This document shows positions 1 to 6,807 of a stretch of DNA of 11,374 nt, in pieces (the first letter of the stretch is position 1; every line of letters begins with the position of its first letter). Origin of the DNA: an uncultured Bacteroidales bacterium. GTDB taxonomy: Bacteria > Bacteroidota > Bacteroidia > Bacteroidales > F082. A program made the position numbers and the translations under genes. The stretch spans positions 1 to 11,374 of the forward strand of contig CAMKAR010000036.1 of the NCBI GenBank assembly GCA_946410535.1, read 5' to 3'. The notes below the pieces were generated by a model. That model was not told where the DNA came from, ran no database searches, and was given only the letters and a program-made list of their open reading frames with translations.

Positions 1-716
1 TGGTTGGCGATGGCTAACGAGGTTTGGTAGAAAACAGGATTGAATGGGTCGTCGGTGCCGCTCACCATGCGGAGCAGGTTCTTGCACTCGGCGATGGCAT
101 CGGGCGAGGCTTGCAGGAAATGCTCGATGTATTGACGCTCGGTGTCAATCATCTCCGACTCATCGGCAACCACGTTCACCAGGCGGAAATCCTTGGCCTC
201 GGCTGCGGTGAAACGCCTTCCTGTCAACATCAGCTCCTTGGCGGCGGCGTTGCCGATTTTGGCCACCACAAAAGGCGAAATCGTGGCAGGCGTGATGCCC
301 AAACGCACCTCGGAAAAAGCAAACTTGGTCTCCTTTTCGGCAATGACAATATCCGCGGCAGCGATGATGCCATTGGCCCCACCGATGCAGGCTCCGTGCA
401 CATCGACAATAACCGCCTTGTTGCAGAAATAGATGGTCTGGAACAGTTTGGAAAGCTTTTCCGCATCGGCGATGTTTTGGTTGTAGCTGTAGCCCGCCAT
501 ATCCTTCATGTAGGCCAAGTCGGCACCTGCACAAAAAGCCTTGCCATTGCCTTTGAGAATAATGACACGGATGTCGGAACGGCTATTGAGCCAATCGAAG
601 ACCTCGGTCAGTTCGCCTATCAGTTCGGCATTCAGCGCGTTGCGCACCTCGGGGCGGTCGAGGTTGACCCATGCCATGCTTTCGCCCAATTGTACTTTTA
701 TTGTGTTGAAATCCAT
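1..716 (-). CDS. Enoyl-CoA hydratase/isomerase family protein, LiuC-like (3' end outside window)
   Basis: The minus strand is open from an ATG at 716 to the window edge: 238 residues, with perhaps 20 missing against the usual 260. The fold is crotonase. NLDRPEVRNALN (18-29) opens the domain. FCAGADL (61-67) and GACIGGA (108-114) form the acyl-CoA binding and oxyanion-hole region, and FSEVRLGITPATISP (134-148) follows. The last motif resembles methylglutaconyl-CoA hydratases of leucine degradation (LiuC type), so hydration of a branched unsaturated acyl-CoA in the cytoplasm is the best guess. Of the two glutamates of rat crotonase, the one corresponding to Glu164 is present (E136). The site of Glu144 is a glycine (about G116), which I recall is normal for LiuC-type members. 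It diverges from the gene at 928. Family membership is secure; the substrate is inferred. Confidence 0.9.
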   Translation of the reverse strand, partial: MDFNTIKVQLGESMAWVNLDRPEVRNALNAELIGELTEVFDWLNSRSDIRVIILKGNGKAFCAGADLAYMKDMAGYSYNQNIADAEKLSKLFQTIYFCNKAVIVDVHGACIGGANGIIAAADIVIAEKETKFAFSEVRLGITPATISPFVVAKIGNAAAKELMLTGRRFTAAEAKDFRLVNVVADESEMIDTERQYIEHFLQASPDAIAECKNLLRMVSGTDDPFNPVFYQTSLAIAN

Positions 717-735
717 TTTGTCTGACGTTGTTGAG

Positions 736-753
736 CGGGGATTGAAATCCCCG
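736..753. repeat. Short palindrome, 8-bp arms around GA
   Basis: CGGGGATT and AATCCCCG are perfect inverted arms separated by two bases, in the gap between the divergent genes at 716 and 928. It resembles the first hairpin of the composite elements at 7607 and 8349 (GGGAATT..AATTCCC and GGGATT..AATCCC), so it is probably a member of that family. A weaker palindrome (GCCC..GGGC, 767-779) follows. No T-run follows, so a terminator role is not supported. Confidence 0.6.
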
Positions 754-845
754 ATGACATCTTATCGCCCCTTCAGGGCTTGGTTTTGCGATGCAATATT
801 CGGAAAAAACTGGCAATTTGTCGCAATCATTCCACGAAAATTTCG

Positions 846-853
846 TTATTTTG
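846..853 (+). promoter_or_regulatory. Possible -7 promoter element for the gene at 928
   Basis: TTATTTTG differs from the Bacteroidota -7 consensus TAnnTTTG only at the second base. A TTTG lies at 817-820, but 25 bases away, longer than the usual 19-21. A transcript starting near 860 would carry the hairpin at 893-911 in its leader. This is a weak call. Confidence 0.3.
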
Positions 854-892
854 CACGCGGAACGGTTTTTGCCGTGTCGCCAACAATAATCA

Positions 893-911
893 GGACGCAA
901 GCGTTGCGTCC
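893..911. repeat. Palindrome GGACGCAA-gcg-TTGCGTCC upstream of the gene at 928
   Basis: Two perfect 8-bp arms enclose a 3-base loop, ending 16 bases before the ATG at 928. The right arm runs on as CGTCCCTAC, similar to the right arm of the hairpin at 7560-7596 (CGTCTCTACG). That suggests a dispersed GTAGrGACG/CGTCyCTAC family rather than a gene-specific control site. If transcribed, it would fold just ahead of the start codon. Confidence 0.6.
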
Positions 912-927
912 CTACACTTTTTAAAAT

Positions 928-1389
928 ATGGACGAAAACAACCTCAATAACGGACTCGACGACCTCCTCAACATGTTCAAGAAAATGATGGAGGGACAAG
1001 ACCTTGACGCCATCCCAGGCATTACGGAAGAGCAAAAGGAACAGCTGAAAATGTTTCTCGAAGACTTCGACGAGCTGAAGGACGACATGAAGGTGGAAAT
1101 CTACAAACTCGATCCTTTCACGAAACAGATGGTGGGCATGGTGATGGGCCAGCTGAAGAACATCCCCGGCATGCCAATGCAAACGCCTAACCCACCCGCC
1201 ACGCCCGTTGAGCCGCCCGTCAACAAAGAGAAGCAACTGACCGACATCCCAGGCACCACCGAGAACTTGGAGGCCCACCTTGCCGCCATCGACGACCAGC
1301 TGCGACAGCCCGACCTTTCGGACGAGGAAATCAACCGGTTGCTCGACGAACGCATGTCCATTGTTCAGGAGTTAGGAGTTAGGAGTTAG
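928..1389 (+). CDS. Small acidic hypothetical protein
   Basis: I do not recognise this 153-residue protein. It has no signal peptide or membrane segment, so it is probably cytoplasmic. The N-terminal half is acidic and methionine-rich, with predicted helices such as LLNMFKKMMEGQ and EEQKEQLKMFLEDFDELK. A proline-rich linker (about 82-98) joins it to a second helical part (about 108-148) with several Asp/Glu-Leu repeats. This suggests two helical bundles, perhaps for protein-protein contact. The ATG follows an A/T-rich leader without a Shine-Dalgarno, as is normal in Bacteroidota. The last residues, ELGVRS, and the TAG stop are encoded inside a heptanucleotide tandem repeat, so the exact C-terminus may vary between strains. 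The reading frame is likely real because it is compositionally like its neighbours and lies 47 bases before a same-strand gene. Confidence 0.7.
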   Translation: MDENNLNNGLDDLLNMFKKMMEGQDLDAIPGITEEQKEQLKMFLEDFDELKDDMKVEIYKLDPFTKQMVGMVMGQLKNIPGMPMQTPNPPATPVEPPVNKEKQLTDIPGTTENLEAHLAAIDDQLRQPDLSDEEINRLLDERMSIVQELGVRS

Positions 1390-1413
1390 GAGTTATCAGT
1401 TTTCAGTTTTCAG
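1368..1413. repeat. Heptanucleotide tandem repeats: (GGAGTTA)x4 then (TCAGTTT)x2.6
   Basis: Four perfect copies of GGAGTTA (1368-1395) run directly into two copies of TCAGTTT plus a partial third (1396-1413). The first array contains the end and stop codon of the upstream gene, and the whole block lies 24 bases before the ATG at 1437. Seven is not a multiple of three, but each frame through the array soon meets TAG, so changes in copy number would alter only the last few residues and the spacing to the next gene. Confidence 0.9.
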
Positions 1414-1436
1414 GTAGAAACACATAGTATTATCAT

Positions 1437-2132
1437 ATGAAGAAAGCATTATTTACCCTCATTGCATTGGTCATTTCGGCGACTTCGTTCGCACAACTCA
1501 TCGCCAACAAGACCGATAAGAAGGTCACCTTTGGCCTCGACCTGTTCAGCGACTTCCAGCTTGCCCCGAGCGACAACTGGGACCCGCGCGGCTTCAACCA
1601 AGGCGTGAGCTTCGCCCTCACCTACAACTTCCCCTTGGGCGAAAGCGCCAAGCACAACGTGAGCATCGGCGTCGGCATGACGTCGCACAACTACTTCTCC
1701 TACACGCGCATCCTCAACCCTTACACCACCGACAACTTCACCTACCAGTCGCTCCGCGACTTGGATGGCTTCAAACGCTATAAAGTAAGCCCGACCTATG
1801 CCGACATCCCGCTGGAACTGCGTTTCCGCATCAAGGACCAGGTGAAGATTGGCGTGGGCTTCAAGGTCGGCATCATGGTGGCCACCAAGACCAGATACGT
1901 AGGCCCCGATGGTGAGGACAACCCGCTGACCGACGGCAGTGGCGCCACAGTGAACGAGAAGCTGCTCTACATCAACAACGTGGAGCGTTTGGCCTACTCA
2001 GCCACCCTGCGTGTGGGTTGGAAATGGGTGAGCGTTTTTGCAGCCTACCAAATCAACCAGACGTTTTCGGTCGGACACGACGCGCCCGTGTTTCACCCGC
2101 TGTCGGTGGGCATCACCTTCGCACCGTTCTAA
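1437..2132 (+). CDS. Outer-membrane beta-barrel protein, PorT-like family
   Basis: This 231-residue protein begins with a clear signal peptide: MKK, a hydrophobic stretch, then SFA|Q at about 19/20. The rest alternates polar and hydrophobic residues in strands typical of a small eight-stranded barrel, for example VSFALTYNFPL, HNVSIGVGM, IPLELRFRI, VKIGVGFKVGI and LSVGITFAPF. The PLELRFR strand matches the conserved IPLxLR motif of the Bacteroidota PorT/OMP_b-brl_2 group. The C-terminal residue is phenylalanine, as is usual for barrels handled by the BAM machinery. The specific role is unknown; members of this group include a T9SS component but most are uncharacterised. It lies 47 bases behind the gene at 928 and may share its transcript. 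The barrel at 3280-3915 is a distant relative. Confidence 0.85.
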   Translation: MKKALFTLIALVISATSFAQLIANKTDKKVTFGLDLFSDFQLAPSDNWDPRGFNQGVSFALTYNFPLGESAKHNVSIGVGMTSHNYFSYTRILNPYTTDNFTYQSLRDLDGFKRYKVSPTYADIPLELRFRIKDQVKIGVGFKVGIMVATKTRYVGPDGEDNPLTDGSGATVNEKLLYINNVERLAYSATLRVGWKWVSVFAAYQINQTFSVGHDAPVFHPLSVGITFAPF

Positions 2133-2246
2133 GATGACGCGAGACTTCGGGACTCGGGACTGCGAGACACAAGCTGCTCCTGCAATGACGGTATTATGCA
2201 CCGGATTGCTTCATCTCGTTAGCAAATCGTAGATTCGACGTTGTCA

Positions 2247-3299
2247 ATGACGCAAAGCGTGTCGGAATGGATTATCGAAGAAGCCGAGAAGATGGGCTTC
2301 GATGCTTGTGGCATCTCAAAAGCCGTGGCATTGGAGCCGGAGTCGGCACATGTGGAGCAATGGCTCGACGAAGGGCATGAGGGCGAGATGGGCTACTTAG
2401 CCCGCAACCGCGAGAAACGCTACGATCCCCGCCTCTTGGTGGAAGGCACAAAGAGCATCGTCACCGTACTCTACAACTATTTCCCGAAACAGACCATAGG
2501 CGACGGCAAGCACTACAAGATCGCAAAATACGCATACGGCGCCGACTACCACGACGTGCTGAAACGCAAGCTGCGGCAGCTTTTGGAACGCATCGAGACC
2601 CAGACAGGCAAGCTCGATGGCGTGCGCATCTTCGTCGACTCGGCACCTGTTCTCGACCGCGCCTGGGCTGTCAGATGTGGTTTGGGCTTCATCGGAAAAA
2701 ACACATTATTGATACATCCCCCAATGTCGTTGACTGCGTCTTGCAGTCAGTTGCACTGGAAAAACCAAACTGCGGGACGCAGTTTGCGACAATGTGGAGG
2801 TTCGTTTTTCTTCATCGGGCACCTCTTCCTGCCGCTCGACTTAACCGAAACTGGTCATGTCTTGACCAACCGATGCGGGCGCTGCACCAAGTGCATAGAA
2901 GCCTGTCCCACAGGGGCTTTGGAAAGTCCGTTCCACATCGACGCACGCAAGTGCATCTCCTACTTGACCATCGAATACAAGGGAAGTTTGGCAGGACTTG
3001 ACCAAGAAAGATTCCAAGGCTGGATGTATGGCTGCGACATCTGCCAGGACGTTTGCCCATACAACAGGTTCTCACTACCCAACCAAGAGCCTGATTTCCA
3101 GCCCTCTGAGCAGCTGAAAGCCATGAAAGCCGTGGATTGGGAAAACCTCGACAAGGAAACCTTTGATGCCTTATTCAAGCATTCAGCCGTGCGACGCGCT
3201 GGTTTTGAGGGATTGAAACGGAATATTGAGTTTATTGCAGGTGCCGAACTGCGAGACGCAGTTTGCGACAATGAAGCATTTATCTCAAAGGAGAGTTGA
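2247..3299 (+). CDS. queG: Epoxyqueuosine reductase QueG with an in-frame repeat insertion
   Basis: QueG reduces epoxyqueuosine to queuosine in the wobble position of tRNAs with GUN anticodons, using cobalamin and two [4Fe-4S] clusters in the cytoplasm. The 350-residue product has the DUF1730-type N-terminal part, FVDSAPVLDRAW (about 129-140, with the conserved Asp131), GFIGKNTLLI (147-156), and the cluster motifs CGRCTKCIEACP (C210, C213, C216, C220) and CDICQDVCP (C263, C266, C270), with C236 between them. A short HEAT-like tail, HSAVRRAGFEGLKRN, lies at about 312-326. Between GKNTLLIHP and GGSFFFIG the protein carries about 23 extra residues (159-181), encoded by the inverted repeat at 2722-2794. 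Removing 69 bases gives HPQCGGSFFFIG, the expected family sequence. The C-terminal residues after NIEFIAG come from a second repeat unit. I chose the ATG at 2247 over a TTG at 2241. The 3' end overlaps the convergent gene by 20 bases. Identity is secure; activity of this insertion-bearing form is uncertain. Confidence 0.93.
   Translation: MTQSVSEWIIEEAEKMGFDACGISKAVALEPESAHVEQWLDEGHEGEMGYLARNREKRYDPRLLVEGTKSIVTVLYNYFPKQTIGDGKHYKIAKYAYGADYHDVLKRKLRQLLERIETQTGKLDGVRIFVDSAPVLDRAWAVRCGLGFIGKNTLLIHPPMSLTASCSQLHWKNQTAGRSLRQCGGSFFFIGHLFLPLDLTETGHVLTNRCGRCTKCIEACPTGALESPFHIDARKCISYLTIEYKGSLAGLDQERFQGWMYGCDICQDVCPYNRFSLPNQEPDFQPSEQLKAMKAVDWENLDKETFDALFKHSAVRRAGFEGLKRNIEFIAGAELRDAVCDNEAFISKES
2722..2794. 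repeat. BIME-like inverted pair of 27-base hairpin units inside queG
   Basis: The right unit (2768-2794) is AACTGCG-gga-CGCAGTT followed by the tail TGCGACAATG. The left unit (2722-2748), read on the opposite strand, has the same length and layout: GACTGC-aagac-GCAGTC, then a tail ending CGACATTG. The two units point away from each other across a 19-base linker (2749-2767), the arrangement of a bacterial interspersed mosaic element. CAATGT occurs at both edges (2722-2727 and 2790-2795) and could be a target duplication. The insertion keeps the queG frame open, adding a net 23 codons. Confidence 0.8.
3247..3273 (+). repeat. Single 27-base hairpin unit at the 3' end of queG
   Basis: This unit differs from the right-hand unit at 2768-2794 at one base of 27 (loop AGA instead of GGA): AACTGCG-aga-CGCAGTT and then TGCGACAATG. 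It lies in the same strand and reading frame of queG and encodes ELRDAVCDN near the C-terminus. No partner unit in inverted orientation was seen beside it. Confidence 0.85.
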
Positions 3300-3915
3300 G
3301 GTTGTAGGTAAGCGTAATCTGCACCACCTTATTATAATACTGGTTGTAGAACCACCCTGGGTTGCCCGTGAAGCGGATAGGCACCACCGAATACATATAG
3401 CGGGCGCCAAGACCCAAATGGTCGTTGAAGGCGAAATGTATGCCTGCGTTGGCCGTGGCCGAGAATGCGTTCCAGCGGTTGGTGGTCACCTGGAAATCAC
3501 CGTTAGTATCTTCGGTGGAACGCAGGCGCACGTCGGCGCTGACACCCAGCTCCAGAGTGATGAAATCGGCCCTGAAGAAGCCCAAATTGCAGCGCAGCAT
3601 CAAGGGAATCTCGGCATAATGCAGGCGGTGGCTGTAGGCGTTGTAACCGTACTCGTTCACCTCCTTGTCGGACGAATGGGCGCCAAAGAGCGAATACTTC
3701 AGTTCCATCTGTGCCGAGAAATAGTCGTCGATGGGCAGATTGGCATAGGCGCCCGCAGTGAAGCCCAATTGGTGGAAGCCCGCATAGTTGTCGCCATCCA
3801 CCTGGCAGAACGTCGGGCCAACAATGAGTCCGGCATTGAAGCTTTGGGCAAAGACCCTTGACGAGCAAAACACGGCCAAAATGCCGACAATCAAGACAGT
3901 GTAAAAACGATTCAT
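3280..3915 (-). CDS. PorT-family outer-membrane beta-barrel protein
   Basis: The 211-residue product starts with a signal peptide (MNRFYTVLIVGILAVFCSS..VFA|Q, cleavage near 23/24). It then shows amphipathic strands: FNAGLIVGPTF, LGFTAGAYANLPI, FSAQMELKYSL, HYAEIPLMLRCNL, LELGVSADVRL, HLGLGARYMYS and VQITLTYNL. HYAEIPLMLR is the hallmark strand of the Bacteroidota PorT-like porin group. Its ATG follows AAAGAAAG in an A-rich leader. It lies 68 bases downstream of the MltF-like gene on the same strand, so the two are probably cotranscribed, which suggests an envelope role. Its last codons overlap the 3' end of queG on the other strand. The exact function is unknown. Confidence 0.87.
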   Translation of the reverse strand: MNRFYTVLIVGILAVFCSSRVFAQSFNAGLIVGPTFCQVDGDNYAGFHQLGFTAGAYANLPIDDYFSAQMELKYSLFGAHSSDKEVNEYGYNAYSHRLHYAEIPLMLRCNLGFFRADFITLELGVSADVRLRSTEDTNGDFQVTTNRWNAFSATANAGIHFAFNDHLGLGARYMYSVVPIRFTGNPGWFYNQYYNKVVQITLTYNLNSPLR

Positions 3916-3983
3916 AGTTTTCTTTCTTTTAGGGCGGATTCTTCAACCTTCCGACAGGCTAAAGGCTCAAGAACCCTGGTAAA

Positions 3984-5408
3984 TTAATTATATGTGACTT
4001 GATACTGATAAAACCTGTCCAAGACCTCTTCGACGAAACGGTAGGTCTCGGTGCCGCGCAGGTAGCCCGCATGGCAGCAGGTGTCGTTGTAATACTGCTT
4101 CTTCGACTTGTTGAGGATGAAATAGTCGACGTTGTTGTCCCACACGTCGGGATACTTGCCGTATTTCGAGGCAAGGCGCTGCGCGTCATACACATGGCCG
4201 AGTCCTGAGTTGTAGGCCGCCAACACGAACTTCACCCGCTCGGCGCTGTCGGCCACCTTGTTCTCGAGGCAATCGTCGAGGAAGCTGATCAGCTGCCCGC
4301 CGGCGCGAAGCTGTTCGTCTGGCGTGGCGTCATAGTCGATGCCGTATTTCTCCATCACCACGGGCATGAGCTGCATGAGGCCGAAAGCCCCTTTCTCGCT
4401 CTCCAAGTCCATCCTGAAACGCGACTCCTGATAGATGAGCGAGGCTAACAGTCGCCAGTCCCAGTTGATTTCCTTGGCGGTCTTCTTGATGATGTCGTCG
4501 AAGGCCGAGATGTGGTCGCCCGAGGGTTTCCTTGGGGCAAACACGTTGCCTTTGTTGACGTATTTGGCCAAGATGCGGTTGAGGTTGCGTTGCTCGAAGC
4601 CATCGATCCAGCCATTGAGGGCCATGAGGAGCGTCGAGTCGCCATCGTGGTTGCACAAGGCCCAGCCGAGCGGCTGCTCGACGCTGACGTTGAGCTTGGT
4701 GTCAAGCCCCTTGAGGCCGATGGAGGCCATGCGTGCCACGTATTCCTCGACCACGGTGTAGTCGATCTGTCCCGACGAGACGGCCTTCACCAAGTCGACG
4801 CTGTTGAGGCTGTCGCACTCCACGATGTAGATGGTGTCGCCAATTTGTTCGGCAAGATGCTGCAACAAGACGATTTCGTGGCTGCCTTGCGGCAGGTGGA
4901 TGGTCTTGCCCGCCAGGTCGACCGACGAGCGCAGCAGCTGGCTCTCCACCTCGTTGGCCGTCGACATCTTGTTCCAGTCCTTGGGAAGGCGTTGCACGAG
5001 CACGCTCTTCTGCATGAGGATGGGGTCGGTGAGCAGGTAGCGGCGTTTCATCTCGCGGTTGGCACCGATGCCCACGGCAACGATGTCGACATGGCACGAG
5101 TCGAGGAGCATGAAACACGAATCGAGGTTCTCGTTGACGCGCATCTCGAGTTCAAGGCCGTTGGCTTTGCAGAAGTCGCTAAGAAGCTCATACTCAAAGC
5201 CTGAGGGCGTGGCGTTTTCGGTATTGTAATTGATGATTTCGCAATTGGTGACAGCCACGAGCTTCCCTCTTTCCTGCACATGCTGCAATGCCGTCAGCGT
5301 GTCGCGTTCGGTCACGGGAGCGTCCTTTGTCGGGAGGTTGTCTTGGCACGAGGTCAAGACCCAGAAAAGCGTCAGCACGGCAAGGACAAACAGTGATTTT
5401 ATCTTCAT
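3984..5408 (-). CDS. mltF: Membrane-bound lytic transglycosylase MltF-like lipoprotein
   Basis: The protein has two modules in the order known for MltF. It begins with a lipoprotein signal, MKIKSLFVLAVLTLFW then LTSC with lipidation expected at Cys21. A periplasmic solute-binding module of the SBP_bac_3 type follows (about 40-285), with VAVTNCEIINYN, GFEYELLSDFCKANGLELEM and GQIDYTVVEEYVA. The lytic transglycosylase (SLT) domain (about 305-465) has LASLIYQESRF with catalytic Glu328, AFGLMQLMP (341-349) and LAAYNSGLGHV (396-406). It would cleave the glycan strands of peptidoglycan, releasing 1,6-anhydro-muropeptides, from a membrane anchor; the solute-binding module probably senses muropeptides, as in Pseudomonas MltF. 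I chose the ATG at 5408 over the farther in-frame ATG at 5525, because only this start puts the signal peptide at the N-terminus. The mature length of about 454 matches the family. It is divergent from the acyltransferase at 5518. Confidence 0.92.
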   Translation of the reverse strand: MKIKSLFVLAVLTLFWVLTSCQDNLPTKDAPVTERDTLTALQHVQERGKLVAVTNCEIINYNTENATPSGFEYELLSDFCKANGLELEMRVNENLDSCFMLLDSCHVDIVAVGIGANREMKRRYLLTDPILMQKSVLVQRLPKDWNKMSTANEVESQLLRSSVDLAGKTIHLPQGSHEIVLLQHLAEQIGDTIYIVECDSLNSVDLVKAVSSGQIDYTVVEEYVARMASIGLKGLDTKLNVSVEQPLGWALCNHDGDSTLLMALNGWIDGFEQRNLNRILAKYVNKGNVFAPRKPSGDHISAFDDIIKKTAKEINWDWRLLASLIYQESRFRMDLESEKGAFGLMQLMPVVMEKYGIDYDATPDEQLRAGGQLISFLDDCLENKVADSAERVKFVLAAYNSGLGHVYDAQRLASKYGKYPDVWDNNVDYFILNKSKKQYYNDTCCHAGYLRGTETYRFVEEVLDRFYQYQVTYN

Positions 5409-5487
5409 TTCATAAGGCTTAGGGGCGGTAAAATTAGGAAAATAATCCCATTTGCGGAAAAAAATCCAACTATTTAGGTTATTTTCG

Positions 5488-5495
5488 TACTTTTG
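5488..5495 (+). promoter_or_regulatory. Bacteroidota -7 promoter element for the 5518-7514 operon
   Basis: TACTTTTG is a perfect TAnnTTTG match 22 bases before the ATG at 5518, in the gap between divergent genes. It predicts a start site near 5500 and a very short leader. No clear TTTG was found about 20 bases upstream, so the -33 element is weak or absent. For the minus-strand gene at 5408, the nearest candidate (TAATTTTA on that strand, close to 5431-5438) misses the final G. Confidence 0.6.
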
Positions 5496-5517
5496 TCCAC
5501 TTTTTTTTTGAATTAAA

Positions 5518-6807
5518 ATGGCCAAAAAGATACAAGATCCTGACTTTTGGTACTCGTTTTTACTGCCCTATGTCAACTGGCACACGAGGCGAGCCTACCG
5601 GCGTTTTGAGGTGCACGGGAAAGAGAACCTCCCGAAGGGCGGTGCCATGATTTTCGGTGTCAACCACAGCAACACGCTGATGGATGCCTTGGTGCTGCTG
5701 TCGTCGGACAACATGAGGAAGGTGTTCATCGCGCGGGGCGACATCTTCAAGAACCCTGTCGTCGCAAAGCTCTTGAACTTTTTCCGCATCCTGCCCATCT
5801 TCCGCATCCGCAACGGCGTGGCGGCAGTACGCCAAAACGACGATTCGCTCAACAAGGCCGTCGACGTCATCCACGACCATGTCGACCTCTACATCTTCCC
5901 TGAGGGAATGCACCGCACCAAGCACTCGCTGCTACGCTTGGGCAAGGGATTGTTCCACATCGCAGTGGATGCCAACAAGCAGTTTGGCGACCAAAGCCCC
6001 GTCTACATCATCCCCACCGCCATCGAATACGGCGACTACTTCCGCTACCGCTCGACGGCGATGATCAACTTCGGCAAGGCCATCAACGTGACCGACTTCT
6101 TCAAGCATACCACCGAGGAGAACGAGGCCGCCAACATCAACCTGCTGAAAAGCCAGCTCAGCGACGAAATATCGAAGCTGTTCACCTACATCCCCGACGA
6201 CGACGACTACGACGCCATCTGGGAAATCGTGAAGATGAAGAACGAGAAACGCGCCGGCGGACTCTACAAGAAGATGCTCCGCAACCGTGCCATCGTCGAC
6301 AAGGTGCTGAAATTCAAGGAGGAGCATCCCGAGGAGGCCAAAAGCCTCTTCGAGCGCGTGCTGCAATTTGCCAACGACCGCAAGAAGAACAAGGTCTCGG
6401 TGATGTCGGTGGCAAAGAAATACCCCTTCCTCAACTCGCTGTGGAGGGCGGCAGTGCTGCTCTTGGGCTTGCCCTACTATGCGGCCTCGGCTGCTGTCAC
6501 CCTGCCCGTTTGGCTCACCACCTGGATCATCCGCAAGCAACTGACAGACCCCGCCTTCGGCAACACCGTCAGCTTCGGCGTGCGGTTTGTGCTCTTCCCA
6601 ATCATCTTCGTGGCCGGCACCATCGCGCTGTTCTGCAACCTGCATTGGCCGTGGGCCTTGTTGGGCACGGTGCTGCTCTATTTCTCCTACGACATGCTGG
6701 TCGACTATGGCGAGCTTTTCCGCCGTTGGCTCTCCGACGTGCGCTGGAGCTTCATGAAACGCCTTCGCAAACAATATGAATCACTGAACCTCAATAACTT
6801 GTTCTGA
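5518..6807 (+). CDS. PlsC-type glycerophospholipid acyltransferase with C-terminal membrane segments
   Basis: The 429-residue protein has an acyltransferase domain at about 35-195. Motif I is NHSNTLMD (His50 and Asp56, spaced HX5D rather than the textbook HX4D, which I recall is common in this Bacteroidota branch). RGDIFKNP (73-80) and IFPEGMHR (126-133) hold the acyl-acceptor binding motifs, and IIPTAIEYG (164-172) is the usual strand after them. It should transfer an acyl chain to lysophosphatidate or a similar lysolipid at the inner membrane. Residues 200-300 are charged and helical. The C-terminal part has hydrophobic segments at about 311-337, 355-374 and 378-394, so the protein is membrane-embedded there. 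It ends TGATG, overlapping the phosphatase gene by one base, so translation of the two is probably coupled. The family is secure; substrate specificity is not. Confidence 0.88.
   Translation: MAKKIQDPDFWYSFLLPYVNWHTRRAYRRFEVHGKENLPKGGAMIFGVNHSNTLMDALVLLSSDNMRKVFIARGDIFKNPVVAKLLNFFRILPIFRIRNGVAAVRQNDDSLNKAVDVIHDHVDLYIFPEGMHRTKHSLLRLGKGLFHIAVDANKQFGDQSPVYIIPTAIEYGDYFRYRSTAMINFGKAINVTDFFKHTTEENEAANINLLKSQLSDEISKLFTYIPDDDDYDAIWEIVKMKNEKRAGGLYKKMLRNRAIVDKVLKFKEEHPEEAKSLFERVLQFANDRKKNKVSVMSVAKKYPFLNSLWRAAVLLLGLPYYAASAAVTLPVWLTTWIIRKQLTDPAFGNTVSFGVRFVLFPIIFVAGTIALFCNLHWPWALLGTVLLYFSYDMLVDYGELFRRWLSDVRWSFMKRLRKQYESLNLNNLF

Noticed and set aside
24..725. 233-codon plus-strand frame at the window start
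   Set aside because: It is antisense to the crotonase-family gene, whose motifs are intact on the minus strand. The plus-strand product has no family resemblance.
2133..2246. Additional 27-base repeat unit near 2159 (ACTGCGAGAC followed by TGCAATGACG)
   Set aside because: Only about ten bases match the unit at 3247 and the second arm does not pair, so this is at best a decayed copy. Nothing else was recognised in this gap.
2247..3299. queG as a pseudogene
   Set aside because: The frame stays open through both repeats, and all cluster cysteines and the GKNT motif are present. Loss of activity is possible but not shown.
5932..6774. 280-codon minus-strand frame, and the 285-codon minus-strand frame at 6810-7667
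   Set aside because: Both are mirror frames of the acyltransferase and phosphatase genes, which carry all their catalytic motifs on the plus strand.
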